From Trachelipus rathkii (Eukaryota > Arthropoda > Malacostraca > Isopoda > Trachelipodidae), in the NCBI GenBank assembly GCA_015478945.1, contig JABUQX010032611.1:7501-71500 (forward strand): a DNA stretch of 64,000 nt, written 5' to 3'. Position numbers and translations under genes: made by a program. A model generated the notes under the pieces. That model was given only the letters and a program-made list of their open reading frames with translations. It did not search any database and was not told the origin of the DNA. Positions within the stretch are counted from its first letter, which is position 1; every line of letters begins with the position of its first letter. Positions 48,286 to 61,900 of the stretch are shown piece after piece.

Positions 48286-48922
48286 TCAACAATGAATAAC
48301 TGAATTCATATCAGAAATAAGTTTTACGAAAATACAGTCTTTCCGCCTCCAGGTCCTCTTTGAGATCTGACAGACGAATATCAAATTGGACTTCCAAATC
48401 CTGTCTCAGTTTTTATTTTCTCTTATATATCTATGATTAATTTTAAAAATTTTAACATTACATTTTAAATATTTAAAATGTATTTATATATATATTATAT
48501 GATATATATATATAAGTATATATATATATATTTAGGATTATGAAAGTTTTCTGCTAATATCACTTTATTTTGCTAAGAGAATTTACTCTGAAATATGAAA
48601 CAGATATAAATTTCCATTAAGCAAAATTACAAGCTTGTATTACAGAAGAGATTCTGCCAACAAATTTATTTTACTAATTGGATATATATTATCAGAATAA
48701 CTATAAGTTTAGATACCTGCAGATATAATGATATAGAATGAAGAAACTTGTATCTTACTCTGAATTCATTATACATAGCTAGAAGGAACTAAATCTGGAT
48801 AAAAAAATTGCTAGAAAATGAAAATATGTATGTATAAGAGAATTGGTTGAACATAAAGAAATTTTAGGAACCTATGTTCAACAAGGAATTCATCAAATAT
48901 AGAAGTCTTATGAAATTACTAA

Positions 48923-48977
48923 ACACACACCCACATCCACACCCACACCCACTCACACACAACAGACACGCACACAC

Positions 48978-49013
<36 letters not shown>

Positions 49014-49030
49014 CCTACACACACACAACC
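48923..49030. repeat. CA-rich microsatellite
   Basis: CACACCCACATCCACACCCA grades into (CA)n. Its inverted partner is the TGTGTG/GTGGGTG tract at 57,610-57,700. Confidence 0.9.
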
Positions 49031-49223
49031 AATAACATTCAAAAATATGACTTTTGTTTAGGTTTTAGCAGAGTTTTTAACTTTTGGTCGATGGGGATTT
49101 TTTATGTTGAAGAGAAGGCAAATTTAGCTTGTTACAAAAAATTAAAGTGGTAATTTATTTATTTATTATTTTTATTTTTTAAACTTTATTTTGTATTTAA
49201 TTAGTACTTGTAGACTGATTTTG

Positions 49224-49225
<2 letters not shown>

Positions 49226-49322
<97 letters not shown>
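49226..49322. repeat. (TTA)n microsatellite
   Basis: About 32 perfect TTA units, followed to 49,560 by an interrupted TTA-rich tail. Confidence 0.95.
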
Positions 49323-50079
49323 AAGCATTTGGGAGTTTAAAAGATTTATTGACTCTTATTATTCTTTTTCTTAATAATTTATTATATATTATTATGTATT
49401 ATTAATTATATTATTATTATTTTTATATTATTCTTTTAATTAATTATTATTATTATTATTATTATATATTATTATCATTATTATTATTTATTATTATTAT
49501 TATTATTAATTATTATTATTTATTTTTATTATTATTAATTGTACTATCATTTTTATTTTCACAATAGATCCACGGGTCATGAAGTTGATCGTCTTGTTTT
49601 TAATTTTTCTGTTGTATAGGATACGTAGGCACCGGTGAGCTGGATCCGACTCTTAGCCTGCTCGGCAAACCGGTAATTAATTTTTTTTTTTCAGGCAGAG
49701 GGAACCGGTAGTCAACTTTTTTCCTGCATTACTAAAACAGGAAGCAAACCGGCAGCTAAACTCTTATGACATAAGCGATGCAACCGTCTTTTAAATTTTG
49801 ACAACTCACCAATTGTTATAGGAACTTTATCAGTTATACTTCGTTCAACTTATTAAGCAGTCTTAAATTTTAAAGACATTGCCTAGATATTAGAAATTCG
49901 AAAGCAATTATATTATTATATACAAGGGGGAGATTGGAGAGAGTCAATGAGAACAATAGTACTACTCTCACGAACGAAAAGCTCTAGACGTGCACCTTAT
50001 CAGGAGAAAAAATTATGTTTACCTGTACATTTATTGACATTTGTTAGACATTTCCTTCACAACAAAGGTGCTTAAAATA

Positions 50080-50101
50080 AACAACAACAACAACCAACAA
50101 T

Positions 50102-50148
<47 letters not shown>

Positions 50149-50154
50149 AACACC

Positions 50155-50185
<31 letters not shown>

Positions 50186-50210
50186 AAAACAACAACAGTA
50201 CACCATATCA
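50080..50210. repeat. (AAC)n microsatellite
   Basis: ACAACAACA units with few interruptions. Inverted partner: TTGTTG words at 56,030-56,090. Confidence 0.95.
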
Positions 50211-50637
50211 GTTCCGAAAAAAACAAACCAAAAGACAAAAATGGGAATAATAATTGTGGTAATTTAAAATGAAACAGAAGGATTAACATAAATGTTTCTT
50301 ATCAACAAAATGATGCTAATGTTAAACAGTCTAATTAATAAAAACGTTTTGAAAATATGTGAAAAAAAAGAAAACTTGAACATAAATCATTTATATACAC
50401 ATACATACACAGGCAGACATATATACATATATGCATACATACACATACAAACATACATGCATAGAAGAAGAAGAAGAAATAAATAAACAGAGTTTTAAAA
50501 TAAATACTGCCAAAAATTATATATTTTAGAAGCAAATGCAAAAATTTATAAAAATTAAAAACTAAAAACAAATTATTTTTTTTTAATATTTTTTATTTTT
50601 TGTAATTATTATCACTATTATTGTACTACCAATTCAA

Positions 50638-50643
<6 letters not shown>

Positions 50644-50732
<89 letters not shown>

Positions 50733-50770
50733 ATATATATATAATATATATGATATATATATACTATATC
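50644..50770. repeat. (AT)n microsatellite
   Basis: Continuous AT units to 50,728, then interrupted. Partner in the right arm: 55,140-55,280. Confidence 0.9.
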
Positions 50771-51109
50771 ATCCAGAATATTTGATAATAAAATGAGGGC
50801 GGGTCCATGCACTAGGAAACAGAAAAGTAGTAGATGAAACGATAACGCAAGTAGAAAGTTATGGCCCTCAAATGAGAACTCGCGCAAGTCAGAAAACTCT
50901 ACTGGGTTCACGAACAAAACTGTGGTTCTCGCCAATGTAGGGTTCATCTCTGGCAACAGCCACGAAGCCATTACCCCTTCACATAAAACTCCGCCATTCA
51001 TCTTCTATATCACATATTCTTCTCGCCTCTGTCAACTCACATTCCTCTCCTTCAAGCGCGCCACAAGTCTAAATTAAGGAGCCTGTTTTTCCAAGGCTTA
51101 TTATGTTTG

Positions 51110-51376
51110 TTAGTTATGTATGTATTTATGTTATGTTATGTAATGTGATGTTTATGTTATGTTATGTTGTTGTTATGTTAGGTTAGGCTAGGTTAAGGTT
51201 AGGTTAGGTTTAAGGTTATGGTTAGGTTTAGGCCTTTAGCATCGATGATCAATATAAGTTATTGTTATGTTATGCTTATGGTTTATGTTATTTATGTTAT
51301 GTTTATGTTTTTGTTAGTTTCCATGTTCATGAACATTTAGCAGAAAGTGAATTAGGTTAGGTTAGGTTAGAGTTAG
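51110..51376 (+). repeat. Interstitial TTATG and TTAGG-like tracts
   Basis: TTATG units (51,110-51,180) pass into TTAGGTTAGGCTAGGTTAAG-type sequence (51,176-51,232), more TTATG units, and TTAGGTTAGGTTAGGTTAG (51,352-51,370). TTAGG is the ancestral arthropod telomere repeat. These are short, degenerate and internal, so this is not a chromosome end. Confidence 0.75.
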
Positions 51377-51640
51377 ATATATTTTTCAACCCATCTTTAT
51401 AGTCTACGTGGAAAACTCTCCTTTAAATATTATTAAAATTTTCTATGTCTTTTTGTTCGCGAAGATTCTACTTTGTTCGTTGAATGGTTGTACGCTCTCA
51501 TTATATAGAACTAGTATCATAACTCCTTCAATTTAGATATCCATGTACTGAAACTCAATTCAACTATTTTTCATTTCGGATCCGCTTCCCGCAGCCGGTT
51601 TGATCGTTCTCACCATTTCCACCAACTGCTATTATCGACT

Positions 51641-53960
51641 TCCTATTGCTGGGCAAATACTGCACGTAGAAGCAACCCAAGACTCTTACGACATAATTAT
51701 TATGGTATACTATTCTATTACCTTCTTCGTGTACAGTATTCATTAATCATATAATGATGATCCATTTCTTGTTCCGAAATTAGAAACTGTATATTTACTC
51801 GAGTTATATTCCTTACTATCCATTTACGTTCGTCCATTTACTCAAATCATTCATTCCTCACACACCATACTATTAAATTATATATATACTATACATATAT
51901 ATATTACTTTATTATTATATACATATTAATATAATATATGTATATAAATCCTCATAGTAATATTATTGATTTCATCAATAACATTATTAATATCTTTACT
52001 AAATAAACATCATTAATAATAATATATAATAATACAATCAATAATATATATATATTATATAACCTACCTGTGTAACGGCTTTATACCTTCAATGAGAGGT
52101 GACGGGAACTATGGGAAAATCGAATTAAGGCTCTATCCACAAACCCAGCGCACCATACGTGTATAGAAGTCAAGTTTTAATTCTCTGCCCCAAGTAGATA
52201 AAACCAATGCTGACGGGAATATTATGACCAGCTTCGCTGCGATGAGAGTCGGCGACTCAACCTACACTATATATATTATATTTTATATATAATAATATAT
52301 ATATAATATAATTACAGATTAATAAATATGATATATTCATATAATAATAATAATATTAATATATTTATAATATATATATTATCTATCCACGTCCGACACT
52401 ATAATCTTAAGTGAATTTTTATTCATTCATCCACGAATACGAGCCAGAGAGATGAGCCGACCGAGCAGAACGGTGAATGAATGGGGAAGCGGTACTGATA
52501 ACTAGTACACACACAGGTAGAAAATATATGTAACGGAGCGCGAGGGACAATAGTAGTATCTAACGGCACTCTCAATATGCTCATAATCACTCACAAAAGC
52601 AAATGGGGGTGGGAAAACTACATGGGAAGCTTGTATACAGGCCTGAGAAATTCAATTCATAATTAAGGTCCGGAGTATAGGGATAGTAAGACGCTAGCCT
52701 AGAAGAGTATCTAACCGCACACATAGGCGGGTTAGCATGACAGAGAGAGCGTTGAGGCGTGATACCGTGGGCTTTGGACTTGAAGACGTACTATTTGTGG
52801 TAAAAAAATAAACGATATTGTGAGGTCATTAAAAATGAACATTACAGTAACCTTATACACTATAAATATCTTATATCAAATGATATCAAATGCTCCAAAA
52901 CACCATCTACTCAGTAATCGAGTTGAGGGATGATATAGCAAAACATATCTATCATAGAGTCACTAATACGCAAATTCGAATTACTGGGGTACTTAGAAAT
53001 TAGTAGAGAGTAGACTCTACATCGAGCACACAAATAACCTATCTAAAGATACAGGAATAGCTTTCTACGCGCTATAAGCGTTAAGCCTGCCAGCATCGGT
53101 CGCATGTTGTGAACTTAATAAAGATAATATACGTTCACTAGAGCAGAAAGATCATTGATTCCTGGAGTCTTAAGATTGGAGCGTAGCATGTGTTAGACAT
53201 ATAGTAGATCCAAGGTTTGGCAAATGTTCTTAGACTTCTCATATGAAATTAAATCTAGAGGAATTGAAGAATGCATTAGGGAATTATAGTCTATCGTTGT
53301 ATGCACTCACGACTATGCAAAGATAAATTCGTAAAATTAAATGAACTCAATGGAGCAACATACAACGATGAGACACCACTTGACTACTTGACACTTGCTT
53401 ATCTACTTAAGATAGCAATATAGAGGACCAGTCGTGCTGAAGAATTAGTACTCACATGACATAAGGTCTCCATTATGTAGTCTTCGACTAAATCTATGGA
53501 CGAGGAGGTAATGCTAATATACTCATTCTAGTCCATATAGATTGAGCCGGGAATAACTCACCCCATTTTACTGGGCGGTTTACTTGAAAACAATATAATA
53601 CAGGCTTTGTATTGTAGATGGATGTAATCTGTTTTATTTTTATTTCATACTTAATTTTTTTTCAGGATTAGTGATATTGTCTCATAATTTTAAGTGCCGA
53701 AATATATCAATAGTAATGGAACTACTACGACTCACAAAGACAACACATCTCTATAATGTCTGCGATAAAAACCGCATAACTAGAGAATGCGATCTGAAGA
53801 AACCACGACCGCATGAATCATTGACAGATGCCAGAGAGATTATATAAACATTGTAAAACTTTCCACTTAGGTCTCCGATGGACTGACAATCATGACAATT
53901 TTGGCTAACCTACACACTCACGGCAGATTTTTAATTTAATCACAATTAAACTCCAATAAA
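51641..53960. other. Spacer between inverted arms
   Basis: About 2.3 kb in which I could not pair left with right. It contains AT tracts at 51,885-52,060 and 52,268-52,385 and otherwise unrecognised, apparently indel-rich sequence. No gene is seen. Confidence 0.4.
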
Positions 53961-56900
53961 TTAATTCGAATAGCCCCATAATAAGATTTGATTCTGAATT
54001 CCAAGATATAGCAATCACGGCGGTTCCTCTCGGAGAGACCGAAAGAAGAATAATTAGTTTTTATGATTCTTATTTTGATACGCTTGAAGAAATGCAGCTC
54101 TCCTAAATTATACGATCGGAAGAGGCGTAAATTATATGATCTGCGGGAAACAGAGCACTTATGATCAAAATTCTTTTATAATTTAAGGTTTTACGTAGAA
54201 TAAATAGTGGTATATATATGAATCATCGATGCTATAGACCTAAACCTAACCTAAATCCTGACGACTAATCTCTCAATCAAAAACATAACATAACATAACA
54301 ATAAAACTATAAATCATATAACAATTATATAACATAACATAACATAAACATATAACATTAACCTTATGGATAACCTAATCTACTTAATAAATAAATAATC
54401 TATATCATCATTGATAACCTAACCATAACTAATAACTCATAATCCTAACCTAGCCTATACCTAACTATTAATACACAATCAATTATACAAATATACTATA
54501 AACAATACATTACATATAACATTAACATTAACATAACATAACTATATACAATTTAAATAACTTACTTAACCATATAACCTTGGAAAATACGCCTTCACCT
54601 ATAAATTAGAAACGTTGTGCATAGCTGAAAGGAAGGTAAAGTAGTGAGTTTTGAAATCAAGAGCGAGAATAAAGTGTGGATAATAAAGAAGTTGAATTGA
54701 GAGAGTTAAGAGCAGGAGAACTTAATAGAGTGGCTTTGCCGAGAGGAATTAGTAAAGCCACCACTACATGGCAAGATATATCTTATTCATTACTAATAAT
54801 ATTTCCTTTAATTAGTACCCTAATAAATCAAATAAATATAACAAAAAAAAATAAAAAGTTTTGTTTATTTTTCTATGTGTTCAGTGTAATAACCCTAAGG
54901 GTATGATTTTTAGTCATATGTACTGCCCGACGAAGTTTCTCACTTATCGAGAGGTGTAATACTTTTCTAACATTGCGTTTAAGTTACATAATCAGACTCT
55001 ACCTGTAAGCTATTCTAGATTTCCCTGTTGCAGAGCAGGCGTTATCCGATGGAAAATCTCGATTCGATAACCACGCCTTCACCTCCTCAATCCTGGCACA
55101 AGGTGGTGGAACTGGATGAGTATAATTAGTATACGTATATAATATCCCTATATACATAAATATTATATAATATAATATCAAATATATATAATAAAAATAT
55201 CATTATATCTACTATTATATTATTATATATAATATATTTACTATATTATACTATAATATATACTATATATATATATATACCTTGCTTTTTGATTGGTTAG
55301 TACAAAAATGACATTGGAGTAAGTTAAGTAGCAAAATCAACATAAAGTATGACGACTCCAAACGAGAAAAAGAAGGACGAAATAATTTCAATGGAGAAGT
55401 GAAAAGTTATATAGACATTAAACTAGTTCACTCTAGATATATATTTAAAGAATTTATAGTTTTTGCTGCAATTATATACACTCCTTGAGAAGCATAATTA
55501 ATCAAATATTTTTTGGCCAGTATTTTCTCTTAAAACCTCTGTGTCTATTTATTTGCTTAAACTTAACATTGCCTTTATATGATTGTTGTAAATTTGTTTT
55601 ACATTGTAATGTAAAGATATGTTCAATAACTGATGTAAATAGTATAAGTCGATCCTGGTGTATTGTACTTAAGTAATGCGTGTATATAATAATATGAATT
55701 TATCTTCAACTTTCGTTATTTGTTTCAATAATAATTCAGAACACAAGGTATATTCCTGTATATAACTAGACTTGGTTTAACATTTTATGCAACTCCTTGC
55801 ATTTCGGCCTTAAGAAATAAATCGATTATATGATAAGTGGCTATGACACTCTGCACCAATGCTGTTATCATTAGTATAGATTAAACCAACACAATTTTTA
55901 TTAGCCTATTTTAATTCTGTCAATTCACTCCGTAGCGGATTTTTGTCAAGATAGGTTGATTTGTTTTCGGATAACGTATGATATCATGGTTGTTAAATGT
56001 CTGTTTTAATATACTAATTATTGTCTTTTTGTTGTTTGTATAGTTGTTGTTGTGTTGTATGTTGTTTTGTTGTTTGAAATCTGTTGTTTCCCTTACCTAT
56101 TTTATGAAACTTTATTCAGTTTTTATTAATTTTTTAAGACGAATTTTGCTGAGTGAAGAGATGTCTAACAAATGCTCAATAATGGCCCTAATCAGGGTAA
56201 CACGATACATCTTTTTATCTACCTTGGATTAGGTAGGCAGTTCCTAGAGCTTTTCTCGTGGTAACTATTTCTTCTTCCATATCGACTTGAGCAATTCCTC
56301 TCCAAATACGTCCCCTTTCGTATATATAATGAGCCATAATTGCTTATTCGATTGCTAATATCATAGGCAATAATTTAATAAAAAATTAAGATTTGACTTA
56401 ATAAGTTTGAAATCTTTTTGAAACTCTAAAAAGTTTTCTTCCTTAGAACACATTAAGAATAAATTTTGGCAAAAAATTTTTAGTAACAAGACTATATTCA
56501 AGACAGACGGTTACAACTTAGTACTTTGTTCTCATCTAGAAGTTTAAGCTGTGAACCAAGTTCCGTCATTCCCTCTGATTAGGATGAGAGATGACCGGAG
56601 AAAAAAAGTTTACTACTGGTTCCCCTCTCCCTGAATAAAAAAAATTATTCTAATTTACCTGGGATTTTGCCAGAACAGCGAGGCTACAGATGAGCCTGGG
56701 ATGCGCCCAGGCTCTCACCTGTGATGGCGCTATGTTATTCTATAAACAAACAAAAAATTAGGAAAACAAGACGAGTACAACCTTGTTGAACACAAGTGTA
56801 CCCCGTTAGGAGAAGTAATTAGTGAAAATTAGCAAATAGATGGGAATAGAAACTTCAATGATAAAAGAGATTAATAACCTAGAAATATTATATAATCAAT

Positions 56901-58990
56901 AATATTGATTCACATAAATTGGTACATAAATAATAGAATAAATGGATACATAAATAATAATAACTAATATAATCAAATAATGATGAATAATAATAATCAA
57001 TTAAGATTAAAACTTATGATAATTATATGTTATAAAATATAGATAATATGATATAATAATAATTAATAATAGAGTTAGATCACTAATAATAATAATAAAT
57101 AATTATAAATTAATAATTAAGATATAATATAATAATAAATACCTAATAATCAATAAAAATATGGCAAAATTTATGTTAAAAGTAATAAGAATAAATAAAA
57201 TTAAATAATTAATTAAAATAATAATAATATATAAATAATTAAATATATAAATTAAATATATAAATAATATAATTATATTAATATATAATAATAAATTAAA
57301 TTAATAAACAAAAAATCTGAGGTCTTAAAATATTATATTAACCACAAAAAAATTAAAAACAATAAAATATAAATAAAGTATAATATTAAGTCACACTTTA
57401 TAGTTAATTTTTGTAACCATAGCTAGCACGACCCCACTCTCTGAAGAAGTACCGCTTAGAAGACCTCAAAAATTTACATGGTATATCCTCGACTAGTTCA
57501 TCACAAAAGGAGTTAACAAAACTTCATGAGATAAACCTATAAACTAAGAAAGTCATATATTTATTGAGAATGTTTAAACTTTTATGGTTAGTGGTGGTAT
57601 AGCGCTGGCAGAGATGAAGATGTGATTGTGTGTGTGTGTATGTTGTGTGTGAGTAGGTGTGGGTGCTGGTGTGGGTGGTGTTTGGAGGTTGTGTGGTATA
57701 TTGATGAGAGCTGTTATTTTTGTAATCTTCATCAGACATCTGACATATCGCAAATCCATACCAACATACAGACGCTCTATGTTGTAACAATAATGAGGTT
57801 CCTAAATTTTGATGTCTTTATTAGTTGTCGAAACATCATCGCAGATACTCTTTCATAATATATTTTATCTCAATATTATACCTTAGCGAATTTTTTATCT
57901 ATTAACTTTAGTCTCTCCTATGCTATCCGTATTAATGACTTACAGGAGCTATGAGCATCAAACAAGTTCTCTTCCATTCTATATACATCAATCAGCTCTC
58001 TAATTTTCTCCAAAATATTTATTTTAAAAGTGTACAATCATGATAATATAACGTAAGTCCATATGAGGTTATACAAAATATATAAAATTTTTGGCAGAAA
58101 TTCTCTTTCTCTGAATAAATTGGAGTTTCAAACCTTTAGTAATCTCGAGTGAAGCACACAACAACAGTCATTCTAAAACTGGTGAAAATAATTCACTTCT
58201 TCTGGTACGTTTATCTAATCAGCGTAATACAGAGAAATAAAGATCTTCGTATAGTATCATATCATGTAATATAAGTTATATATATAATTATTCCATGATA
58301 TTGTGAAGAAACAACTACAGTCATTATATATATATATATTAAATAATTATAATATATAGTATATAATTATATTATTTGTACTTTCTAGTACAGTAAAATA
58401 TATATTAACTATAGAACCCTCATGTCATTTTACAGGTTTATTCAACGATAAGTTAGTATACTATATTATTATAAAGTGCAGTAAAAGTTAGAAACTATGA
58501 TACAGATTTGGACGTAAGACAATTTATGAATATTTGTGCGTTTATAACAAATCTTCGAAAAGAGGAGATTGGTAGTGTTGGCGAAGTACTAGTAATAAAT
58601 TCAAGTAAAAGTATTTCTAGAGTAACTTCATCAATTATTTAAAAATTGTTGGCATTCAGTGAATCTTTAATAAAGTGAGTGAAGGATTGCTCTAAAGTCG
58701 ATAGCATGCTGGGGGTCTAAATAACTAGTGACCAGGATGTTCGTTTGTTTTAGAGATAAAATACGATGAGACATTTCAAAAGTGACCAGTGTTCAATAAG
58801 TGAGAAGTAAACGGCTCTTATCAAAAGTGGACAGGATATAGTTATAAATAAAGTATAGTTTTTTCTTTTTTAGTGATCATGGAGTTTTAATAAGGGCGTA
58901 AAGCAATGATTACTAGATAAATTGTGGACAGGGAGTTCTTATAACATTAGTTGAAGCGGCTTAACTATAAGTGTATCAAGTGGTGTGTAT
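53961..58990 (-). repeat. Right arm of the large inverted repeat
   Basis: Reverse-complement counterpart of 47,990-51,640. Examples: 54,235-54,560 has CCTAAACCTAACCTAA and AACATAACAT (partner of TTAGG/TTATG); 55,480-55,560 has TTTTTTGGCCAGTATTTTC (partner 50,490-50,530); 56,600-56,700 has ACTGGTTCCCCTCTCCCTGA (partner 49,670-49,740); 57,770-58,000 has GAGGTTCCTAAATTTTGATG (partner 48,700-48,900); 58,655-58,985 is the 20-bp repeat. The arm is about 40% longer than the left one and differs by dense small indels and substitutions. Frames in it are not genes. Confidence 0.75.
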
Positions 58991-61900
58991 CATATGAGTG
59001 ATCTGAAACACGGCACTGCGCGCACCATCAGACTTTCATCTTTTTTCGAAGCTTCTCACACGTTACCTTTCATTAAATATTGGATCTTTTTCTTGTCCAC
59101 AGCTAGAGGCTGTGTGATATACCTAAATATATGCAGTGGTCATAAATAGTCCCAAAATTTCATTATCTATTTATTAGTTATTACTATCATTATTGAATTT
59201 ATATTAGTTATTATTGTTATAATAGTTATTTATTATTATCATTGAAAAAAAAAATTACATTATCACTATTTTTATTTCATATTTATTTAATATATTTATT
59301 TATATAATTTTACTTACTTAAATTATGTTTATTATGAATCTCTCCCGAACTTAAGCTACTTCCACAAGCATCTTGTTGCGAGTCGGGTCGTAGGCATCAT
59401 TCATCGGAAATATATAGACTAGCCTTACGTGGTGAAAACTACGGAACTCTACTGAACAAAACTCAGAAAAGAACAAACCGTCTCCCATACTTCGTCCCTG
59501 GATACTCCGCTTTCAGACGCGATCATCCTGATCCTCAGTCTGCAGAAATTGGCTAGTCCGTGTCAAGGATCATTTCTAAAAACTTTCAGGAACAGTCGAC
59601 GAATAATTCCCCAAAGACATTTGAGGTGTACTTCGCTCTCATAAAAACAAGAGGTCTCATACTCCGAGACTCCCAGGATACGGGCCATAATCCTACCACA
59701 ACACAAACCTAGACACTTAAAACCACCCACCCCAAAGCCACCTTTCGGAGGTTTACGTTTTATCATTCATCTCATTCTATGCCGTCGCACTGGTCTTATT
59801 ATATATAGCAGAGTGTGCCAGCGCGTGGTGAGTACTATGCTCAAATGAAGAACAAGCACCAAGTGTATACTGATATGTTATGATCGAATACGCGTCATAC
59901 ACTAGACTCCCTACAAGTGTATGTGCGTCAGAGTATGTGATCTATTTCTCATATAACACGAGTAAGTTCTGATATCTCTACGACGAGACACTACGTAGAT
60001 GATTTAAGTAACTGACCAAGAGCACCACTATAGACTTAAAATTACCCTCATTTATTAACACTCAGCTCTCCATCTCACCTCGCCTAGCTTCGCTTTACGA
60101 CACCACGCGATCTAATATCAGCAGCGAACATTAGTAGATATGCATTATATAATCCAATAAACTTTAATCTAGATGACCTCAGAGTATAGTAATCTAACTT
60201 AAGATCAGACCAGCCACTCATACTAAACTAGGTCTAAGAAGACGACTTATCGCGAGTGATACGACGAAATAAGATCAGCATGAGAAATCATACTCTCTCG
60301 AATCATACGCTATCATTACCGAAACTACGACGTCGAAAGAATACAGATACGCAAGAGCTACTCATCAGTAATACCTTCCAGCACTAGATGAGCTTTACCT
60401 CTTGAATTCACGCAATGATCATTAATCCTCACATCAAACAATACGAGATAGAGAGCTCTACCAGCTACGTACTCGCGCACCATGCCTCAACAAATGTAGC
60501 GCTAGCATTATAGTGCGAGGTCAAAACAAGTACGCCCGTCATAACAACCACTCATCATACATAGCGAGTGCATACACGTTGAACAACATATATAGACATT
60601 ACACCACATCAAGGAACTTCATACGAACCCAGAAACGATTTCCATCATTTAACAAGCACTACTATATATTAAACATATATTCACGACTGTATAATGACTC
60701 TAGTTTGACTCGTGGATAGAGACGAATCTAGCAACTCACACTATAATATCCTCTCTACTGCTCTCAAAGCATCTATCAGTCGCACGTAAGTTACCATCAA
60801 AATAATTTGATTTATATTGCATATACCGTCAAATCTTCTCGTTTCATCTCATGTATTGACGTCATTAATAGCACACCGAGCGTAGCTGGAAATAGTACAT
60901 CTTATTTCTATGAACTTGATAATATTCACTATTGTCAACACTATGTACGTGAGTTCAAGGAGCAACGCGAGAGATAGCATAACTATATCAGCTAAATTTG
61001 AGGAGTATACTATTAAAATAGCTGTACAATCTCGAAGTATGTGAGACCATAGTATTTTTATAATTTGTATTGTAGTTGTGAGCACACGGAAATAATTGTT
61101 ATTGTTTGGCTATAATACTATTATGCAATTTAACAATTTAGTACATGCTAGTGAACACAGTCTGAGTATGCCACATGCACTATTTATTTTCATCTTTTCC
61201 TAATTGCTCATAGTGATATGTCTATTATTATCGAATGATTTAATAAAATTTTAATCTTTATTATTTACTCCTTGATATTGTAGGTATTCTTATCGATTTT
61301 ATAAATTTTGAAAGATTTAACCTTCCACTATTATTATATATATTTAAGATTGTTATTTAAAGCGAATAAAATATCTTATTTAAGATTAATAATTCATATT
61401 ATAATTGTAATATAAACCTTTTAACGCTTATGAGATTTCATGCATTTTTTCGATTTAAAATAATTTTTAATGTCTTAATTTTTTGTATTACGAGAGCTCC
61501 GTTTTATTTATATTAATGTAGCTTTATATTTACCTGTTTCAGCATCACATACTTAAGATCCCTAATATATTAATTCATCGTTGCTCAATTGAGAACATTT
61601 TGACACACAGCTGTACTAAACATTTCCTTTCACTACGACTTGTACAGGCTCTACAAATAATGCATAATATAAAGCTAAATATATAATCGTTCGTCTTTAT
61701 AAAGCGTTAGCTAGAAACAATATATGTTTAAAGAGCTTCTTCAGTTAACGAAGTTCAAAAATAAAAGCTCTTATTTATTTTTATATTTCTCGAGCACTTT
61801 CAACGTGGCGGGCGCTAACTAGATAATCTAATTCTTTTTTCATATACCTTATGTCAGTCGATTTCACTTGTACCTACGACTAGATATTATTTCTAGTGAC

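Larger units (their letters stand above)
47990..51640 (+). repeat. Left arm of a large inverted repeat
   Basis: Contains, in order, a 20-bp minisatellite (48,010-48,285), AT-rich unique sequence, a CA-rich tract (48,923-49,030), a TTA tract (49,226-49,560), a unique segment with ACCGGT words (49,620-49,760), an AAC tract (50,080-50,210), unique sequence, (AT)n (50,644-50,770), unique sequence and TTATG/TTAGG tracts (51,110-51,376). All of these recur in reverse order and opposite strand at 54.0-59.0 kb. No gene is recognised in the arm. The frames at 50,044-50,289 and 50,618-51,001 are largely repeat translation. Confidence 0.8.

Noticed and set aside
50044..50289. Leu/Val/Cys-rich membrane-like protein
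   Set aside because: Poly-Cys/Leu/Val comes from the (AAC)n microsatellite read on the minus strand.
54990..55100. tRNA gene suggested by the TTGCAGAGCAGGCGTTATCC fold
   Set aside because: No cloverleaf with plausible D and T arms could be drawn. It lies in the error-rich right arm and has no clear left-arm partner.
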